Assembly: GCF_000737535.1 (NCBI RefSeq)
Contig: NZ_CP006269.1
Coordinates: 1,798,001-1,862,000 of the forward strand
Source: Synechococcus sp. KORDI-100
Lineage (GTDB): Bacteria; Cyanobacteriota; Cyanobacteriia; PCC-6307; Cyanobiaceae
Direction of reading: 5' to 3'
DNA: 64,000 bases
In this document: positions 1 to 8,293 of the stretch, piece after piece
Position numbering within the stretch: the stretch's first letter is position 1
How the letters are laid out: each line of letters begins with the position of its first letter
Notes under the pieces: model-generated
Databases searched by the model: none
The model's input: the letters and a program-made list of their open reading frames with translations, nothing else
What the model was told of the DNA's origin: nothing
Made by a program: the position numbers and the translations under genes

Positions 1-1507
1 CGTTGGTTTCACCACACCCCACTGGAAGACTTGTGGGCACCTCAGCAGGGATCGTGATGCGAGCGGCCATCATTCCATCGCTGTTGAGACCCAACCAACC
101 GGAGCTCTTCATGGTGGTGGAGGCAGGCGGGGCGATGCCAAGTGCACTGACGTCCACCGCAGCCCGAGCCTGACCAACAAACAACCATGTAGGCAGCAGA
201 CCGGAGCGGAGAACGGAATTCTCAAAGCGTTTCTGAAGATCCGACTGATTCAGAGCGGTCTGATGATCGGATGCATCACCGATGTGATCCGGTAGATCGG
301 CCTCCAGGAGAGTCTCCGTGTCAATCAACAACAGCTGATCCCCACAGGCGATCAGGTTCTCGTGGTGACAATCGGTACAACCGAAGAGATTCAAGACGGC
401 CGTCAGACGACCCGCATTGCGATAGAAGAGCTTGAGCTCATCGTCTCCAGTACAGAGACGATGCTCGACAAACTCCATGTAGCCGTAGCCGTCACCGCAG
501 TGAATGCTCAGGCTCCTCAGAGGAGTCAAGGCACTGTTGCCATTGAGATGGTCAAGGGCCTGTTGATACGCCAGGTCAACCCCCATGTCCTTGGGTTTGT
601 AGACCAAACGTGATGTGTCGTCGCCATCCGGGGTGGCCAAGGTCAGAACACTAACCGCCTGCCCTCCGTTATGGGGGTCACTCAAGCCCTGCTTGATATC
701 GATCAGCGCAGCAGATGGGGGAATGCCAAAGGTCTGCTGCAAGGCGTCGACATCCGCATCAATCCTGCGCAGCATCCCTTCGTTGGACTGGCGCCAGTAC
801 AGGCACACCAGACCGAGATACCTGCCCAGCACTGGGAAGTTCTCCAGCAAGCCCTCCAGTCCATCAGCGCGATGCTGGCGAACGAAGCGCTGGTAGCACT
901 CACGCACCGGTGGCCCCTGACCATCGCCTCCCGCACCGAGGTGGGCCAGCAGCATCACACCAGGAGGTCGCAACAGATTGAACTGCTCAAACAGCACCTG
1001 CTCAGAGACGCTGCAGAGTCGGCTCAAGAGCGATTGACCCAGAGCCTGGAAGACGCCGTCGTTGAAGGATCGCGTCTGCAAATCGAAGAGGCTGGCGCGC
1101 AGCCTTGCCACAGCATCGTCGACAACAGGCAGCCAAAGGTCTTGAAACGGAAGCTGCTTCGCTTCCGAAGCCTCAGCGACGTAGGGATGCAGGGCACGAT
1201 CAGGGTCGGATCTCAATGCGTTCTGCAACGCCTTCAGTTCATCCCACCAGGGTCCAGACACTGCTGCTTCTTCCGGCTCTGATGCACGCGCCAGGACGCG
1301 TCGCAACGTGCCCGCATCAAGTCCTGACCAAGCAAAGCGACGGGAGAACTTGCCATCTTCTTGAGGCGCGATTGCATCGAGCCAAGCTTGACCAAGCCCT
1401 TGCTGAACATCATTGAGGTCACTGCAGCTGACAGCTGAGTCGTTCGCTGGACCGCTCTCCGCTTGCAGCAGTTGATGCAAGGAAGGCCATGACTGCTTGG
1501 CACTCAT
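1..1507 (-). CDS. procM: Class II lanthipeptide synthetase (LanM/ProcM type), N-terminal part, runs off the left edge
   Basis: LanM enzymes dehydrate Ser/Thr of a precursor peptide and then cyclise Cys onto the products. About 502 residues are visible and belong to the N-terminal dehydratase domain (DUF4135). I read YKPKDMGVDLAYQ, GYGYMEFVEHR, FYRNAGRL, then GCTDCHHENLIA and LLLIDTETL near residues 380-400, the kinase-like phosphotransfer and elimination motifs of the family. The zinc-binding cyclase domain lies outside the window. The start is the ATG at 1507 (MSAKQSWPSLHQLL); a TTG twelve bases upstream is possible. The only nearby substrate gene is at 1835-2071 on the same strand; better cores are at 52.6 and 53.8 kb. 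Prochlorosin synthetases are known to modify many precursors encoded elsewhere. Confidence in the family is high; the symbol rests on the Nif11-type substrates. Confidence 0.9.
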   Translation of the reverse strand, partial: MSAKQSWPSLHQLLQAESGPANDSAVSCSDLNDVQQGLGQAWLDAIAPQEDGKFSRRFAWSGLDAGTLRRVLARASEPEEAAVSGPWWDELKALQNALRSDPDRALHPYVAEASEAKQLPFQDLWLPVVDDAVARLRASLFDLQTRSFNDGVFQALGQSLLSRLCSVSEQVLFEQFNLLRPPGVMLLAHLGAGGDGQGPPVRECYQRFVRQHRADGLEGLLENFPVLGRYLGLVCLYWRQSNEGMLRRIDADVDALQQTFGIPPSAALIDIKQGLSDPHNGGQAVSVLTLATPDGDDTSRLVYKPKDMGVDLAYQQALDHLNGNSALTPLRSLSIHCGDGYGYMEFVEHRLCTGDDELKLFYRNAGRLTAVLNLFGCTDCHHENLIACGDQLLLIDTETLLEADLPDHIGDASDHQTALNQSDLQKRFENSVLRSGLLPTWLFVGQARAAVDVSALGIAPPASTTMKSSGWLGLNSDGMMAARITIPAEVPTSLPVGCGETN

Positions 1508-1769
1508 CAGTGTCGCCAACCCTTCAACATCGTCTGCGCAAGGTAGCCGTACTTGGACAATTCATCTCAGGTACAGTTTTCAGAGAGAAATACCATCTCG
1601 GAGCATCAGAGTTTGAGATCCCTTGGAGATCTCTAAAAAACCCCAGGCTGTGCCTGAAATTTTTAATACTTAGGAGGTTATTTGCAATGCCCTACTAAGT
1701 TTCTGTAGCAAGTTTTCTCATCTTGCTCTGCAGATGCTTCTTGTATTTGAAGGATTTTTTAGGTGTGAT

Positions 1770-1805
1770 TGAAAAAAGAAACCCCTGTGGCTGCAGGAGC
1801 TTTTT
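1770..1805 (-). terminator. Intrinsic terminator behind the precursor peptide gene
   Basis: Inverted repeat CTCCTG/CAGGGG (1782-1799) with loop CAGCCA. It is followed on the minus strand by a T-rich run and flanked on the plus side by five T, so it may work both ways. It lies about 35 bases behind the stop of the peptide gene at 1835. A similar CCCCTG/CAGGGG hairpin follows the precursor gene at 52581. Confidence 0.7.
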
Positions 1806-1834
1806 AATGCGTTGGAAGGACCTGAGCTAGACAG

Positions 1835-2071
1835 CTAAATGCATGCACAAGCATGGAATCCACCAGCAACGTTATCCAGATCCTCATCCGAGAGCTCGAC
1901 GTTCGAAAGCTCGGCCTGAGCTTTTTGCACCTCATCGATAGAAACCACAAAGCCTGCCTCCTTGCCAATGTCCACAATGGCACCAGGATCGGTGACCCCT
2001 TGCAGCTTTTGCTGAAGCGCTGAATCTGACTGAATGGCGTCCCAGAACGCTTTGAGTTGCTCGTCTGACAT
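1835..2071 (-). CDS. Nif11-leader lanthipeptide precursor-like peptide with a very short core
   Basis: A 78-residue peptide. The leader (MSDEQLKAFWDAIQSD, KEAGFVVSIDEV, ELSDEDLDNVAGG) is a typical Nif11-like leader ending in a double-glycine site, as in prochlorosin precursors. After VAGG only seven residues remain: FHACACI. This core has two Cys but no Ser or Thr, so the standard lanthionine chemistry has no acceptor. It may be a degenerate precursor, a disulfide peptide, or a substrate for other chemistry. It lies 330 bp from the synthetase gene on the same strand, has its own terminator, and shares an upstream motif with the precursors near 53-54 kb. Confidence 0.85.
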   Translation of the reverse strand: MSDEQLKAFWDAIQSDSALQQKLQGVTDPGAIVDIGKEAGFVVSIDEVQKAQAELSNVELSDEDLDNVAGGFHACACI

Positions 2072-2116
2072 GGATGAAGGATGTCTGCACTCTTGTTAGC
2101 GATGCCCCCCGTCAGC

Positions 2117-2135
2117 TGATGTTCGGCGAGGCACA
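2117..2135 (-). promoter_or_regulatory. Conserved motif upstream of a lanthipeptide precursor gene
   Basis: On the minus strand this reads TGTGCC-N5-GAACATCA and lies 46 bases before the ATG at 2071. The same motif with the same spacer length lies 49 bases before the precursor genes starting at 52853 and 54060, while the sequence between motif and ATG differs. It is a probable promoter or operator element; the binding factor is unknown. Confidence 0.55.
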
Positions 2136-2466
2136 CACCGCCTTGTGAGCGAGCCTCAATGGTCTCGATCAACCTTACAAATACACGTTGCTCATATCGT
2201 CGACGTCTCGAGAATCACCACGTCATCCGCCTTGCATCTGCAGCACTCACGCCATTCGAATCAACCCAGCCAACCTTGTCACGCCTCTACATCAATCGAG
2301 AAGAACCAGACATAACGCTTGACCAACCATTGTGCCGACCTTGGTTCGCTGCAGTCAGCACAACCCCACAGGGTCAACTTGGTGAGCTGATGCATCCTTC
2401 ACCAAGACCATTTGCAATCATTGTGTGTTGGCTGACCTGGGATTGCATCCACCTCTTGGGTGTGGA
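2136..2466. other. Intergenic region without a recognisable gene
   Basis: Between the precursor promoter and the methyltransferase gene I see only short, uncharacteristic reading frames and no convincing RNA gene. The upstream part of the precursor promoter is the only likely content. Confidence 0.5.
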
Positions 2467-3174
2467 TTAACGATCACTCCAGAGATGCAAGCCATCGGTG
2501 CAGCCGATCAAGCCCTGAAAGTAACGAGGTGTGGTGAATTCACCACACCAACCGGGCGGAAGATGCTTGAGCAGCCACTGGGCATAGCCGTGGCGCTCAG
2601 CGATCAATGAATAGGTATGTGCAGGGTAGATCCGCACCTCCGTTTTGCTCACTCTGCAGAGCTCCAGGAGGGAAGCATGATGCCAATCCAAATTGAATCC
2701 GCCGCTTGCCATCAGTCCGCCTGCCTCAACAGGGGCATAGCTGAACAACAGATGCCCACTGAGAACCATGTCGAAGTGATTAGTCGGGAACGGTAAAAAG
2801 GGAAGGGCTGCAGCCAGGTAACGCTGCGGGAAAGCATCACGATCTGCCAAAAAAATTTCAAACGCAGATTGTTGATCCAGATGGTTCTGATCAAGCCAAT
2901 CCTCAGGCTCTGAAGTCTTACGGAGACGCCTTATAAGAGTCTGAGAACTTGCATGCTTGTCGCGAAGCTGCGCATTAGACAGGGCATAAAGCGGATCACA
3001 GGCGACCGCATCAATCCCTGCGGCAGCCAGCGTCGCAGTGAACGAACTGGGGCCACCAGGACAGTCCAGCACCCTGCGACCCTGAAAGTCCTGAAGATCA
3101 GCACTCAGACCAAACATCTGAACAACATCGTCAGCCATGCGCCCGTAAAACTGAACGTCTTTCAGCTTCATCAA
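2467..3174 (-). CDS. SAM-dependent methyltransferase-like protein
   Basis: A 235-residue protein with a Rossmann methyltransferase core: motif I VLDCPGGPSSFTATLAAAG near residues 35-53, an acidic strand end DAVACDPLYAL, and a later HFDMVLSGHLLFSY that fits motif IV. The middle and the C-terminal part (SKTEVRIYPAHTYSL) agree with class I methyltransferases of cyanobacteria. The substrate is not evident. It lies on the same strand as the lanthipeptide genes but 395 bp upstream of the precursor, so a role in peptide tailoring is only a guess. The start could be either of the two adjacent ATGs at 3174 and 3171. Confidence 0.8.
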   Translation of the reverse strand: MMKLKDVQFYGRMADDVVQMFGLSADLQDFQGRRVLDCPGGPSSFTATLAAAGIDAVACDPLYALSNAQLRDKHASSQTLIRRLRKTSEPEDWLDQNHLDQQSAFEIFLADRDAFPQRYLAAALPFLPFPTNHFDMVLSGHLLFSYAPVEAGGLMASGGFNLDWHHASLLELCRVSKTEVRIYPAHTYSLIAERHGYAQWLLKHLPPGWCGEFTTPRYFQGLIGCTDGLHLWSDR

Positions 3175-3336
3175 TGCACCTCAGAGAAAAACCAGCCTTG
3201 GTATTGATTCACCGTCAGTCGAAACATGAACGGTAAAAGAGCGTCAACTCTCCGAAGCAACGATCCGTCCACGGCTCCGGTGTTGTGACTTTGGCAAAGA
3301 ATTCCGAATCACCAGCCCCAGCCCCAGCGATGCTGT

Positions 3337-3610
3337 TCAGCCGAGGTGATCCACCGCAAGCCAACGGACCGGAACCATGGGCCGATCAAGGGGGACGAGG
3401 GCAAGCGCCACCTGCAGCATCCGATGCGCGTGCTCGGGATGATCGGCACGCCAGCAACTGATGGCGCGAGCCAGTTTGCGACGTTTGCACGCGCCAAAAG
3501 CGTCCAGTCCCCCCCTGTCTCGATCACTGGCGGAACGGCCCTTCACCTCCACCACCAACAGCCTGGAGCCTTTGAGGAGCACCAGATCCAACTCGCCCCA
3601 ACGGCAGCGC
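3337..3610 (-). pseudogene. yraN: YraN family (UPF0102) protein, C-terminal part, cut off by the integrated element
   Basis: The frame reads CRWGELDLVLLKGSRLLVVEVKGR, then a K-rich helix and PVRWLAVDHLG at the end. This is the core of the YraN family, with the GELDL and VEVKGR (restriction-enzyme-fold) residues. It lacks the first 34 residues, and an in-frame TAA lies just beyond the break near 3610. The missing N-terminal part is at 17017-17119 on the same strand, and the two parts join in frame at AGCGC to give a normal protein of about 123 residues. A TTG at 3591 could start a shortened product, so loss of function is likely but not proven. Confidence 0.85.
3606..3610. other. Left attachment site (attL) of the integrated element
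   Basis: The five bases AGCGC occur here and at 17017-17021. Removing everything between them restores the yraN reading frame (residues ...NWRWRCRWGEL...). A very short core of identity is usual for serine integrases. Confidence 0.75.
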
Positions 3611-3692
3611 AGGGCGTCTTATTAATTGGATCTGAGGAAATTCGTTTTGTATGGGCTGAGATCTCTTTGTTCAGCGCAGCTCTTTTGATCTT

Positions 3693-4445
3693 TCAGGCAG
3701 CAACCCAAGCCTGGTCACTGCTAAGGAGCTTTCCTGACAAGCCCAAGCGCTGGAGGATCCGACCAATCTGCGCCGGCGCTAGTGGCCTTCCCGTACTGCT
3801 GAGCTTGCCAACCCCTGCAAGCGCATCAGCCATGGCCCTGTAACTCAAGCCAGCACGAACCATTGGTTCAAGAACTCCACGCAACCCCTCTGCATCAGCA
3901 ATGGCCTTCTGCTTACGCTCCGACGCCCTCTCAGCCGCGCCTTCCCTATATCCCCCAAGACGAACGCCTCGGGCCTTGGCCTCAGCCAACGCTTCCTTTG
4001 TGCGTTCACTGATCCGGCGCGCTTCGAACTCAGCAACGCTGGCCATCATCGTGAGCACCATCCGACCAGCACTGGTGGTGGCATCAATATCCGGCAGGTC
4101 ACAAAAAACAAAGCCCCCCATCACGTTCTTCTCTGCCTCGTTGGCGAGCTTCAAGACGAAGCCGGCATCACGAGCCAAACGATCGATCTTGGCTACAGCA
4201 ATGACGGCCTTCTCCGCACGGGCCTGCGCCAGGGCCGCGGCCAATTGAGGTCGATCGTTCTTGCGACCGCTTTCGACCTCAACAAATTCAGCCGCGATCA
4301 CAGCCCCCCTCTCGGAGGCCATGGCTTCAACCTTGGCCCGCTGCGCATCGAGACCCAGCCCAGAGCTTCCCTGGCGATCTGTACTGACCCGGTAGTAAGC
4401 GAGCCAACGAACAGGACTCAGAGGGCGATCAGACAAAGAGAACAA
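3693..4445 (-). CDS. Small serine recombinase (resolvase/invertase type)
   Basis: About 250 residues. The catalytic domain starts with VRWLAYYRVSTDRQG (Ser in YRVS), followed by AVAKIDRLARDAGFVLKLA and a DLPDIDATTSAGRM helix, then FEARRISERTKEALAEAKARGVRLGG leading into a DNA-binding region. The length fits a resolvase-type enzyme rather than a large integrase. No ATG precedes the domain closely; a TTG at 4445 with AAGAGG in front is the likeliest start, and the frame stays open to 4541. It sits at the left end of the element, facing attL. It may assist integration, act as a resolvase or invertase, or be left from an earlier insertion. Confidence 0.8.
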   Translation of the reverse strand: MFSLSDRPLSPVRWLAYYRVSTDRQGSSGLGLDAQRAKVEAMASERGAVIAAEFVEVESGRKNDRPQLAAALAQARAEKAVIAVAKIDRLARDAGFVLKLANEAEKNVMGGFVFCDLPDIDATTSAGRMVLTMMASVAEFEARRISERTKEALAEAKARGVRLGGYREGAAERASERKQKAIADAEGLRGVLEPMVRAGLSYRAMADALAGVGKLSSTGRPLAPAQIGRILQRLGLSGKLLSSDQAWVAA

Positions 4446-4615
4446 GAATCCAACCTCTTGTTCCACGAGTCTACGGTGGTTGAACCTGTAACAACGCCGT
4501 CCAAATCCTGAATGCTTTGCCTCAAGCGACGCGAGGATCAAACCTTCGTGCGCAACGAATCAACTACTGCGACAGAGACTTCTTTAGTGAGGCGCTTAAG
4601 AACAGCTGTTTCTCC

Positions 4616-4733
4616 CAAGTGACTCATGGGGCCTGGAAGGGCCAGTTTTATTTGTCAGAGAACTGGACCATAGGGGCCTGGCGCAGCGCCTCGAGGTTGA
4701 TTGCACGCAAATTTTTACGCAAGTGACTCGTGG
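4616..4733. repeat. Pair of 14-bp direct repeats upstream of the two-gene module
   Basis: CAAGTGACTCATGG at 4616-4629 recurs with one change (CAAGTGACTCGTGG) at 4720-4733. The pair lies between the small recombinase and the gene at 4818, in a stretch without a gene. It could be a pair of operator sites or recombinase half-sites; I cannot tell which. Confidence 0.4.
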
Positions 4734-4817
4734 ATGGTGAGGGGCGCTCGATAGGGCTGAGGGGGCACCCAGTCAGAGCTGGCTTAAAATTCGATTAGGT
4801 ATGCCCTTGCCATAAAA

Positions 4818-6287
4818 ATGGCCTACCTGGTAGGCAAAGACTTTCTGGAAGCAACTCAGGACTGTTTTGAAAACGCAGTCGCCACTGGAATCCTGCAGCT
4901 GGCCAGTACCCACGCCGACCTGGATCAATTCAGCGGACATGCCTTCCTGGACAAAAAGAAGCTCTGGGTCAGAACGAACCAAGGATTCTGCGTTCGTTTT
5001 TCGCCAGAGAACACCTGCATGACCTCGGCGCTGGTTCGCAGCGATGTTTCAGTCCCTCCATCTTTGACAGAAGAACTCCGTCAGATCTGTAAGAGCAGCA
5101 TTGAAATAGCGCTGCACTTTCAGAAAGCCTGCATTAAAGAACGTGTCTACAGCGTTAAGGAAGTGGATGAAGATGAACTGGAAGTGCTCGATGATCAACT
5201 GCAGAGTTTGGAACGAGGCGTAGCTGCGGGATTGTCTTACCAAGCCGGCGCAGCTGCAGCCGAGCGGTCGATCGCAGCTGAACGTACTCAAAAAGACCCA
5301 AGCTGGAACCAGTCGCTTCAAGCCACTGCATCACCCGGCAATGGCTTAATCACCAATCAGGGTGCACTCAGTAGCAACCCCAACTCCCAGGGCTTTGCTG
5401 CCGAGCACAAGGTGATAAACACCTTCAATGCCCAGGCCGCGGCCGCGGAAAGCCCCTATCGCGCTGTCAGCACAGAATCCTTTGGTGGGAGCACGTCGCA
5501 GAACTCGCCTGATATCCAGATCGTCGACCTACGGACAGGTGATGTTGTCGACGAGATACAGGTGAAATCAGGCAGCCATCAATACCTCAGCAGCTCGATC
5601 AGCAACGGCCGCTACGGCGACATGCACAAGCTGCACAACCTAGAAGCAGGCTCGGTGGACGGGGGAAGCAGCGCTTACACATCACCGGATCAGCGCGTTC
5701 AAGTGAGTTTCTCTCAACAGGAAGCTCACCAGATCGCGCGGGACCCTCAGGGGTATGTCGACGACCATCGAGCATATGTTCAACAACAAGTGGTTGGCGA
5801 GAAAATCGCTGCTGCAGCTCAGACCCTGACGACAGGCGCGATAGCAGGTGTAGGAATGAGCGCCGCAGGGGGATTTGCCGAATGCCTAGGAGCCATTGCA
5901 CGCGGGGATAGCACTCGCTCCGAAACAATCCTTAGATCTATTCCGGAACGCACCAAGGACGGCGCCCTGAGGAGCTTTGGACGTGCTGGCGTGATTGCCG
6001 CAACGCAGGCACTGCTGGGAGCTAATCCCGTTGCAGCCGGTGCCGGAGTAGTTGGAGTTGACATGGTGCGCTGCTTCGGCGCAATCCTCAATGGACAGCA
6101 AACACCGGAAGAAGCGTTTCGCGATGTCACGCCCAGAACCCTCGGAACGATGGCAACGGTGACGCTCTGCATGGCCAATCCAGCGATTGCAGCCGGGATC
6201 ATTGGCTACCGCTTCGCTTATGGCTTCATCTGCAGCTACGCGAAGGCAACACCTGGCACAGCCCTGAGCCCTCACACTCCTGACTAA
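4818..6287 (+). CDS. Unknown protein with nuclease-like motif and hydrophobic C-terminal region
   Basis: 489 residues, no family recognised. Residues 1-130 contain several Cys and acidic stretches. An Ala-rich helix follows (135-158), then a likely catalytic part (190-265): GFAAEHKVINTF, SPDIQIVDLRTG and VDEIQVKSG. D232 with Q248-x-K250 (and E196, E246) resembles the PD-(D/E)xK/QxK nuclease pattern. The last 160 residues hold three Gly/Ala-rich hydrophobic stretches (about 330-360, 388-420, 443-470) that could insert into membranes. It forms a tight pair with the zinc-ribbon gene that starts 3 bases after its stop. A defence or effector module carried as cargo is my inference; a DNA-processing role for the element is the alternative. 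Confidence 0.6.
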   Translation: MAYLVGKDFLEATQDCFENAVATGILQLASTHADLDQFSGHAFLDKKKLWVRTNQGFCVRFSPENTCMTSALVRSDVSVPPSLTEELRQICKSSIEIALHFQKACIKERVYSVKEVDEDELEVLDDQLQSLERGVAAGLSYQAGAAAAERSIAAERTQKDPSWNQSLQATASPGNGLITNQGALSSNPNSQGFAAEHKVINTFNAQAAAAESPYRAVSTESFGGSTSQNSPDIQIVDLRTGDVVDEIQVKSGSHQYLSSSISNGRYGDMHKLHNLEAGSVDGGSSAYTSPDQRVQVSFSQQEAHQIARDPQGYVDDHRAYVQQQVVGEKIAAAAQTLTTGAIAGVGMSAAGGFAECLGAIARGDSTRSETILRSIPERTKDGALRSFGRAGVIAATQALLGANPVAAGAGVVGVDMVRCFGAILNGQQTPEEAFRDVTPRTLGTMATVTLCMANPAIAAGIIGYRFAYGFICSYAKATPGTALSPHTPD

Positions 6288-6290
6288 AGA

Positions 6291-7214
6291 ATGTTTTTGA
6301 AATTTCTGGACTCGATCCTCCCAGGCTCGGGAGCCATCATCAAAACCGCCGTGCGGGCCGTACAGCGAGGCGTCGCATCCCTTGTTCAGTCGCTGCGAGA
6401 CGACTGGGCAAAGGCGACGTCATCGCAGAGAGGCACATCTCGCCCTTCCGAAGAAATTCGGCATGACATCGAAGAGATCGACGGAGAAATCACCGATCTC
6501 GAAAAAAAGCTCAGGCGAGACGGCCAACTCAACAGAAGCAACAAGGAGGAGCTTGAGGAGCTCAGGCGACAGGCCATGGATCTGGCCGAAGAACATCAAC
6601 AAGCCCGCTCAGAAGAGACCACGTCTGAGATTCTTCAGGAAAAAACCGAAGCATCCGCGACCTCGTTATCACAGGATTACCTCCACATTCTTGACTGGTC
6701 ACGCGGACCAGCAGTCCGCATGAAGCCCTGCCCGAAGTGCAGAGCTCCCATGCATCTCAACAGGCGCAATCAGCCGCAAAACGCCATATTTACAATTAAG
6801 GACTATTTCTGGGCGTGCACAAACTTCTACATCCCCGAGGGCACCCCTGGCCGCTGTAAAGGAACCCTCCCCTTCAGCGACCAAGATTTTGGCCTTCTGC
6901 ACAAGGCAGGCATTCCCGAGCTGGAGATTAATCGCGATCACTTCACGCTCATCACATCCCAGAAGCCGGCTCTCAAAGTCATCGAAAGGCGAATGAGCCA
7001 GGCCATAGGAGCTCAGGATATTGACGTGAATTGCCCTATTCACGGCCTTCCCCTTGTATTGCAGGAGAAGCAAACTGCAGAGGAGGGGAATGTCCTCGAC
7101 TATTACTATCTAAGGTGTCCGCACATTGGCTGCGGCCAGACTCGAAAGCTTAAAGATGCAGCGCAGCTTGCCTCGTTCTTAACCAGGATCACCGGGGAAG
7201 GAATCTTGTCTTAG
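6291..7214 (+). CDS. Coiled-coil and zinc-ribbon protein, partner of the upstream gene
   Basis: 307 residues. Residues 1-40 are amphipathic (FLDSILPGSGAIIKTAVRAV). Residues 53-120 form a strongly charged coiled coil. A first zinc ribbon uses C147, C150 (CPKC), C176 and C189, with the CxxC/GRCKG look of topoisomerase-type ribbons. A second probable metal site is C248-P-I-H251 with C276 and C281 (CPHIGC). Such ribbons usually bind nucleic acid. The gene starts 3 bases after the stop of the nuclease-like gene, so the two are surely co-transcribed and probably act together. I do not recognise a named family. Confidence 0.6.
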   Translation: MFLKFLDSILPGSGAIIKTAVRAVQRGVASLVQSLRDDWAKATSSQRGTSRPSEEIRHDIEEIDGEITDLEKKLRRDGQLNRSNKEELEELRRQAMDLAEEHQQARSEETTSEILQEKTEASATSLSQDYLHILDWSRGPAVRMKPCPKCRAPMHLNRRNQPQNAIFTIKDYFWACTNFYIPEGTPGRCKGTLPFSDQDFGLLHKAGIPELEINRDHFTLITSQKPALKVIERRMSQAIGAQDIDVNCPIHGLPLVLQEKQTAEEGNVLDYYYLRCPHIGCGQTRKLKDAAQLASFLTRITGEGILS

Positions 7215-7321
7215 ATCGATCATTAACCCTGGCAAAATCACGAGATCAGCGGATACACAAACACCAAAATTTCTGAAATAAATAAAAGCAAAATCAATTT
7301 CTTTGCTCATTAGCCACTACA

Positions 7322-7867
7322 TCAGCACCGAAACTCATCCAAGAGCTGAGCCACCCCAAGAGCCGTCGCCTCAATGTTCATGGCACCCTCCAAGGCTTTG
7401 CAGGCCGCGGCCATCACTGAAGGAAGCTCTCGCCCTTGGAGGACGGTGCCGGCTTCGAGATGGTGCCTGAGACTGCGCCCGACTAAGGCTGATAGCTCCT
7501 CAGCAAGACACCCAACTCGTTGCGCTCTAGAGAGTTGTTTCTGACGGAAGGTCTCAAGCTGGTGTTTGTAGCGCTCAAGATCCTCGTTGGTTCGTGCCTC
7601 TGATGCTTGCTGAAGCATCCCCGAGTCGTAGTCAGCCAGACGCTCGACCCAGTTCCACTGTTCAGCTCGTCGGCGCAGCGTCGATTCAGAGCAGCCCACG
7701 ACATCCGCTGTCTGACTGAACTGACGACTAGGACCAAAGTCTCGGTGTAATAAGAGCTGCTCGAAGGCATCTGCGGGCTCGCCGGGAAGCTGGGAAAAGG
7801 AGGCCATCGATAAATATGCTTTCCCTAAGGTTTCCGATGGGCTCCATTCAGCTTCATTGAGATTCAT
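7322..7867 (-). CDS. Phage terminase small subunit-like HTH protein
   Basis: 181 residues. The segment ADVVGCSESTLRRRAEQWNWVERLADYD (residues 55-82) has the helix-turn-helix plus conserved W-x-W-x-E-R-x-x-x-Y/W-D pattern common in phage small terminase subunits, which recognise the packaging site. A long charged helical region follows. In an element without capsid genes, such a protein would fit redirection of a helper phage's packaging machine. It could also be a transcriptional regulator with the same HTH type. It is transcribed towards the two-gene module and away from the replication gene. Confidence 0.55.
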   Translation of the reverse strand: MNLNEAEWSPSETLGKAYLSMASFSQLPGEPADAFEQLLLHRDFGPSRQFSQTADVVGCSESTLRRRAEQWNWVERLADYDSGMLQQASEARTNEDLERYKHQLETFRQKQLSRAQRVGCLAEELSALVGRSLRHHLEAGTVLQGRELPSVMAAACKALEGAMNIEATALGVAQLLDEFRC

Positions 7868-8031
7868 TTATGAGGTCTATGTCTTCCTGATAATTGGGAT
7901 CTTGGGTTCGCGCTAACTAGCTACCCTGGAAAGATTCACAACGTAGCAAGCATCCTCTGTTTCCAAGTCTATTTACGCGAAAAGATGTTAACCGGATTGT
8001 GATGGAGTGCCTTATCGAGGAAAGCGTTTCT

Positions 8032-8238
8032 CTAGCCACTTAACAGTGGGTGATAGCTCCAGGAGTCTCTGCGCTGGAGAACAAGTGAAACGATGGGTAG
8101 CTTGATGGGTCGCCTTTTTTCGAGATAAAGCTTAAAGCCTTCGGAAAACTGCCGGCGAGAGCAGTTAAGACGCTTTCGCCAAACAACTTCGGGCTTGATC
8201 TCCCGAACCGGATAGCCAACTGCGTCAGAGGGTTTCAT
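8032..8238 (-). CDS. Small basic hypothetical protein, divergent from the replication gene
   Basis: Open frame of 68 residues starting MKPSDAVGYPVREIKPEVV, rich in Lys/Arg. It starts 56 bases from the replication gene and runs the other way, a common place for a small regulator. No domain is recognised and it could be a chance frame. Confidence 0.3.
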   Translation of the reverse strand: MKPSDAVGYPVREIKPEVVWRKRLNCSRRQFSEGFKLYLEKRRPIKLPIVSLVLQRRDSWSYHPLLSG

Positions 8239-8293
8239 TGCCCCTGGTGGAGCGCGGTTGGTGGGTCCGGACTTTCCACTTTCCACCAGTGCA

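Noticed and set aside
615-1416. Several plus-strand frames in the first 1.5 kb
   Set aside because: They are shadows of the LanM-type gene on the minus strand, which has clear family motifs.
4430-4560. Possible tRNA gene or fragment before the small recombinase
   Set aside because: T-arm-like words occur but the stems have mismatches and no anticodon arm was found.
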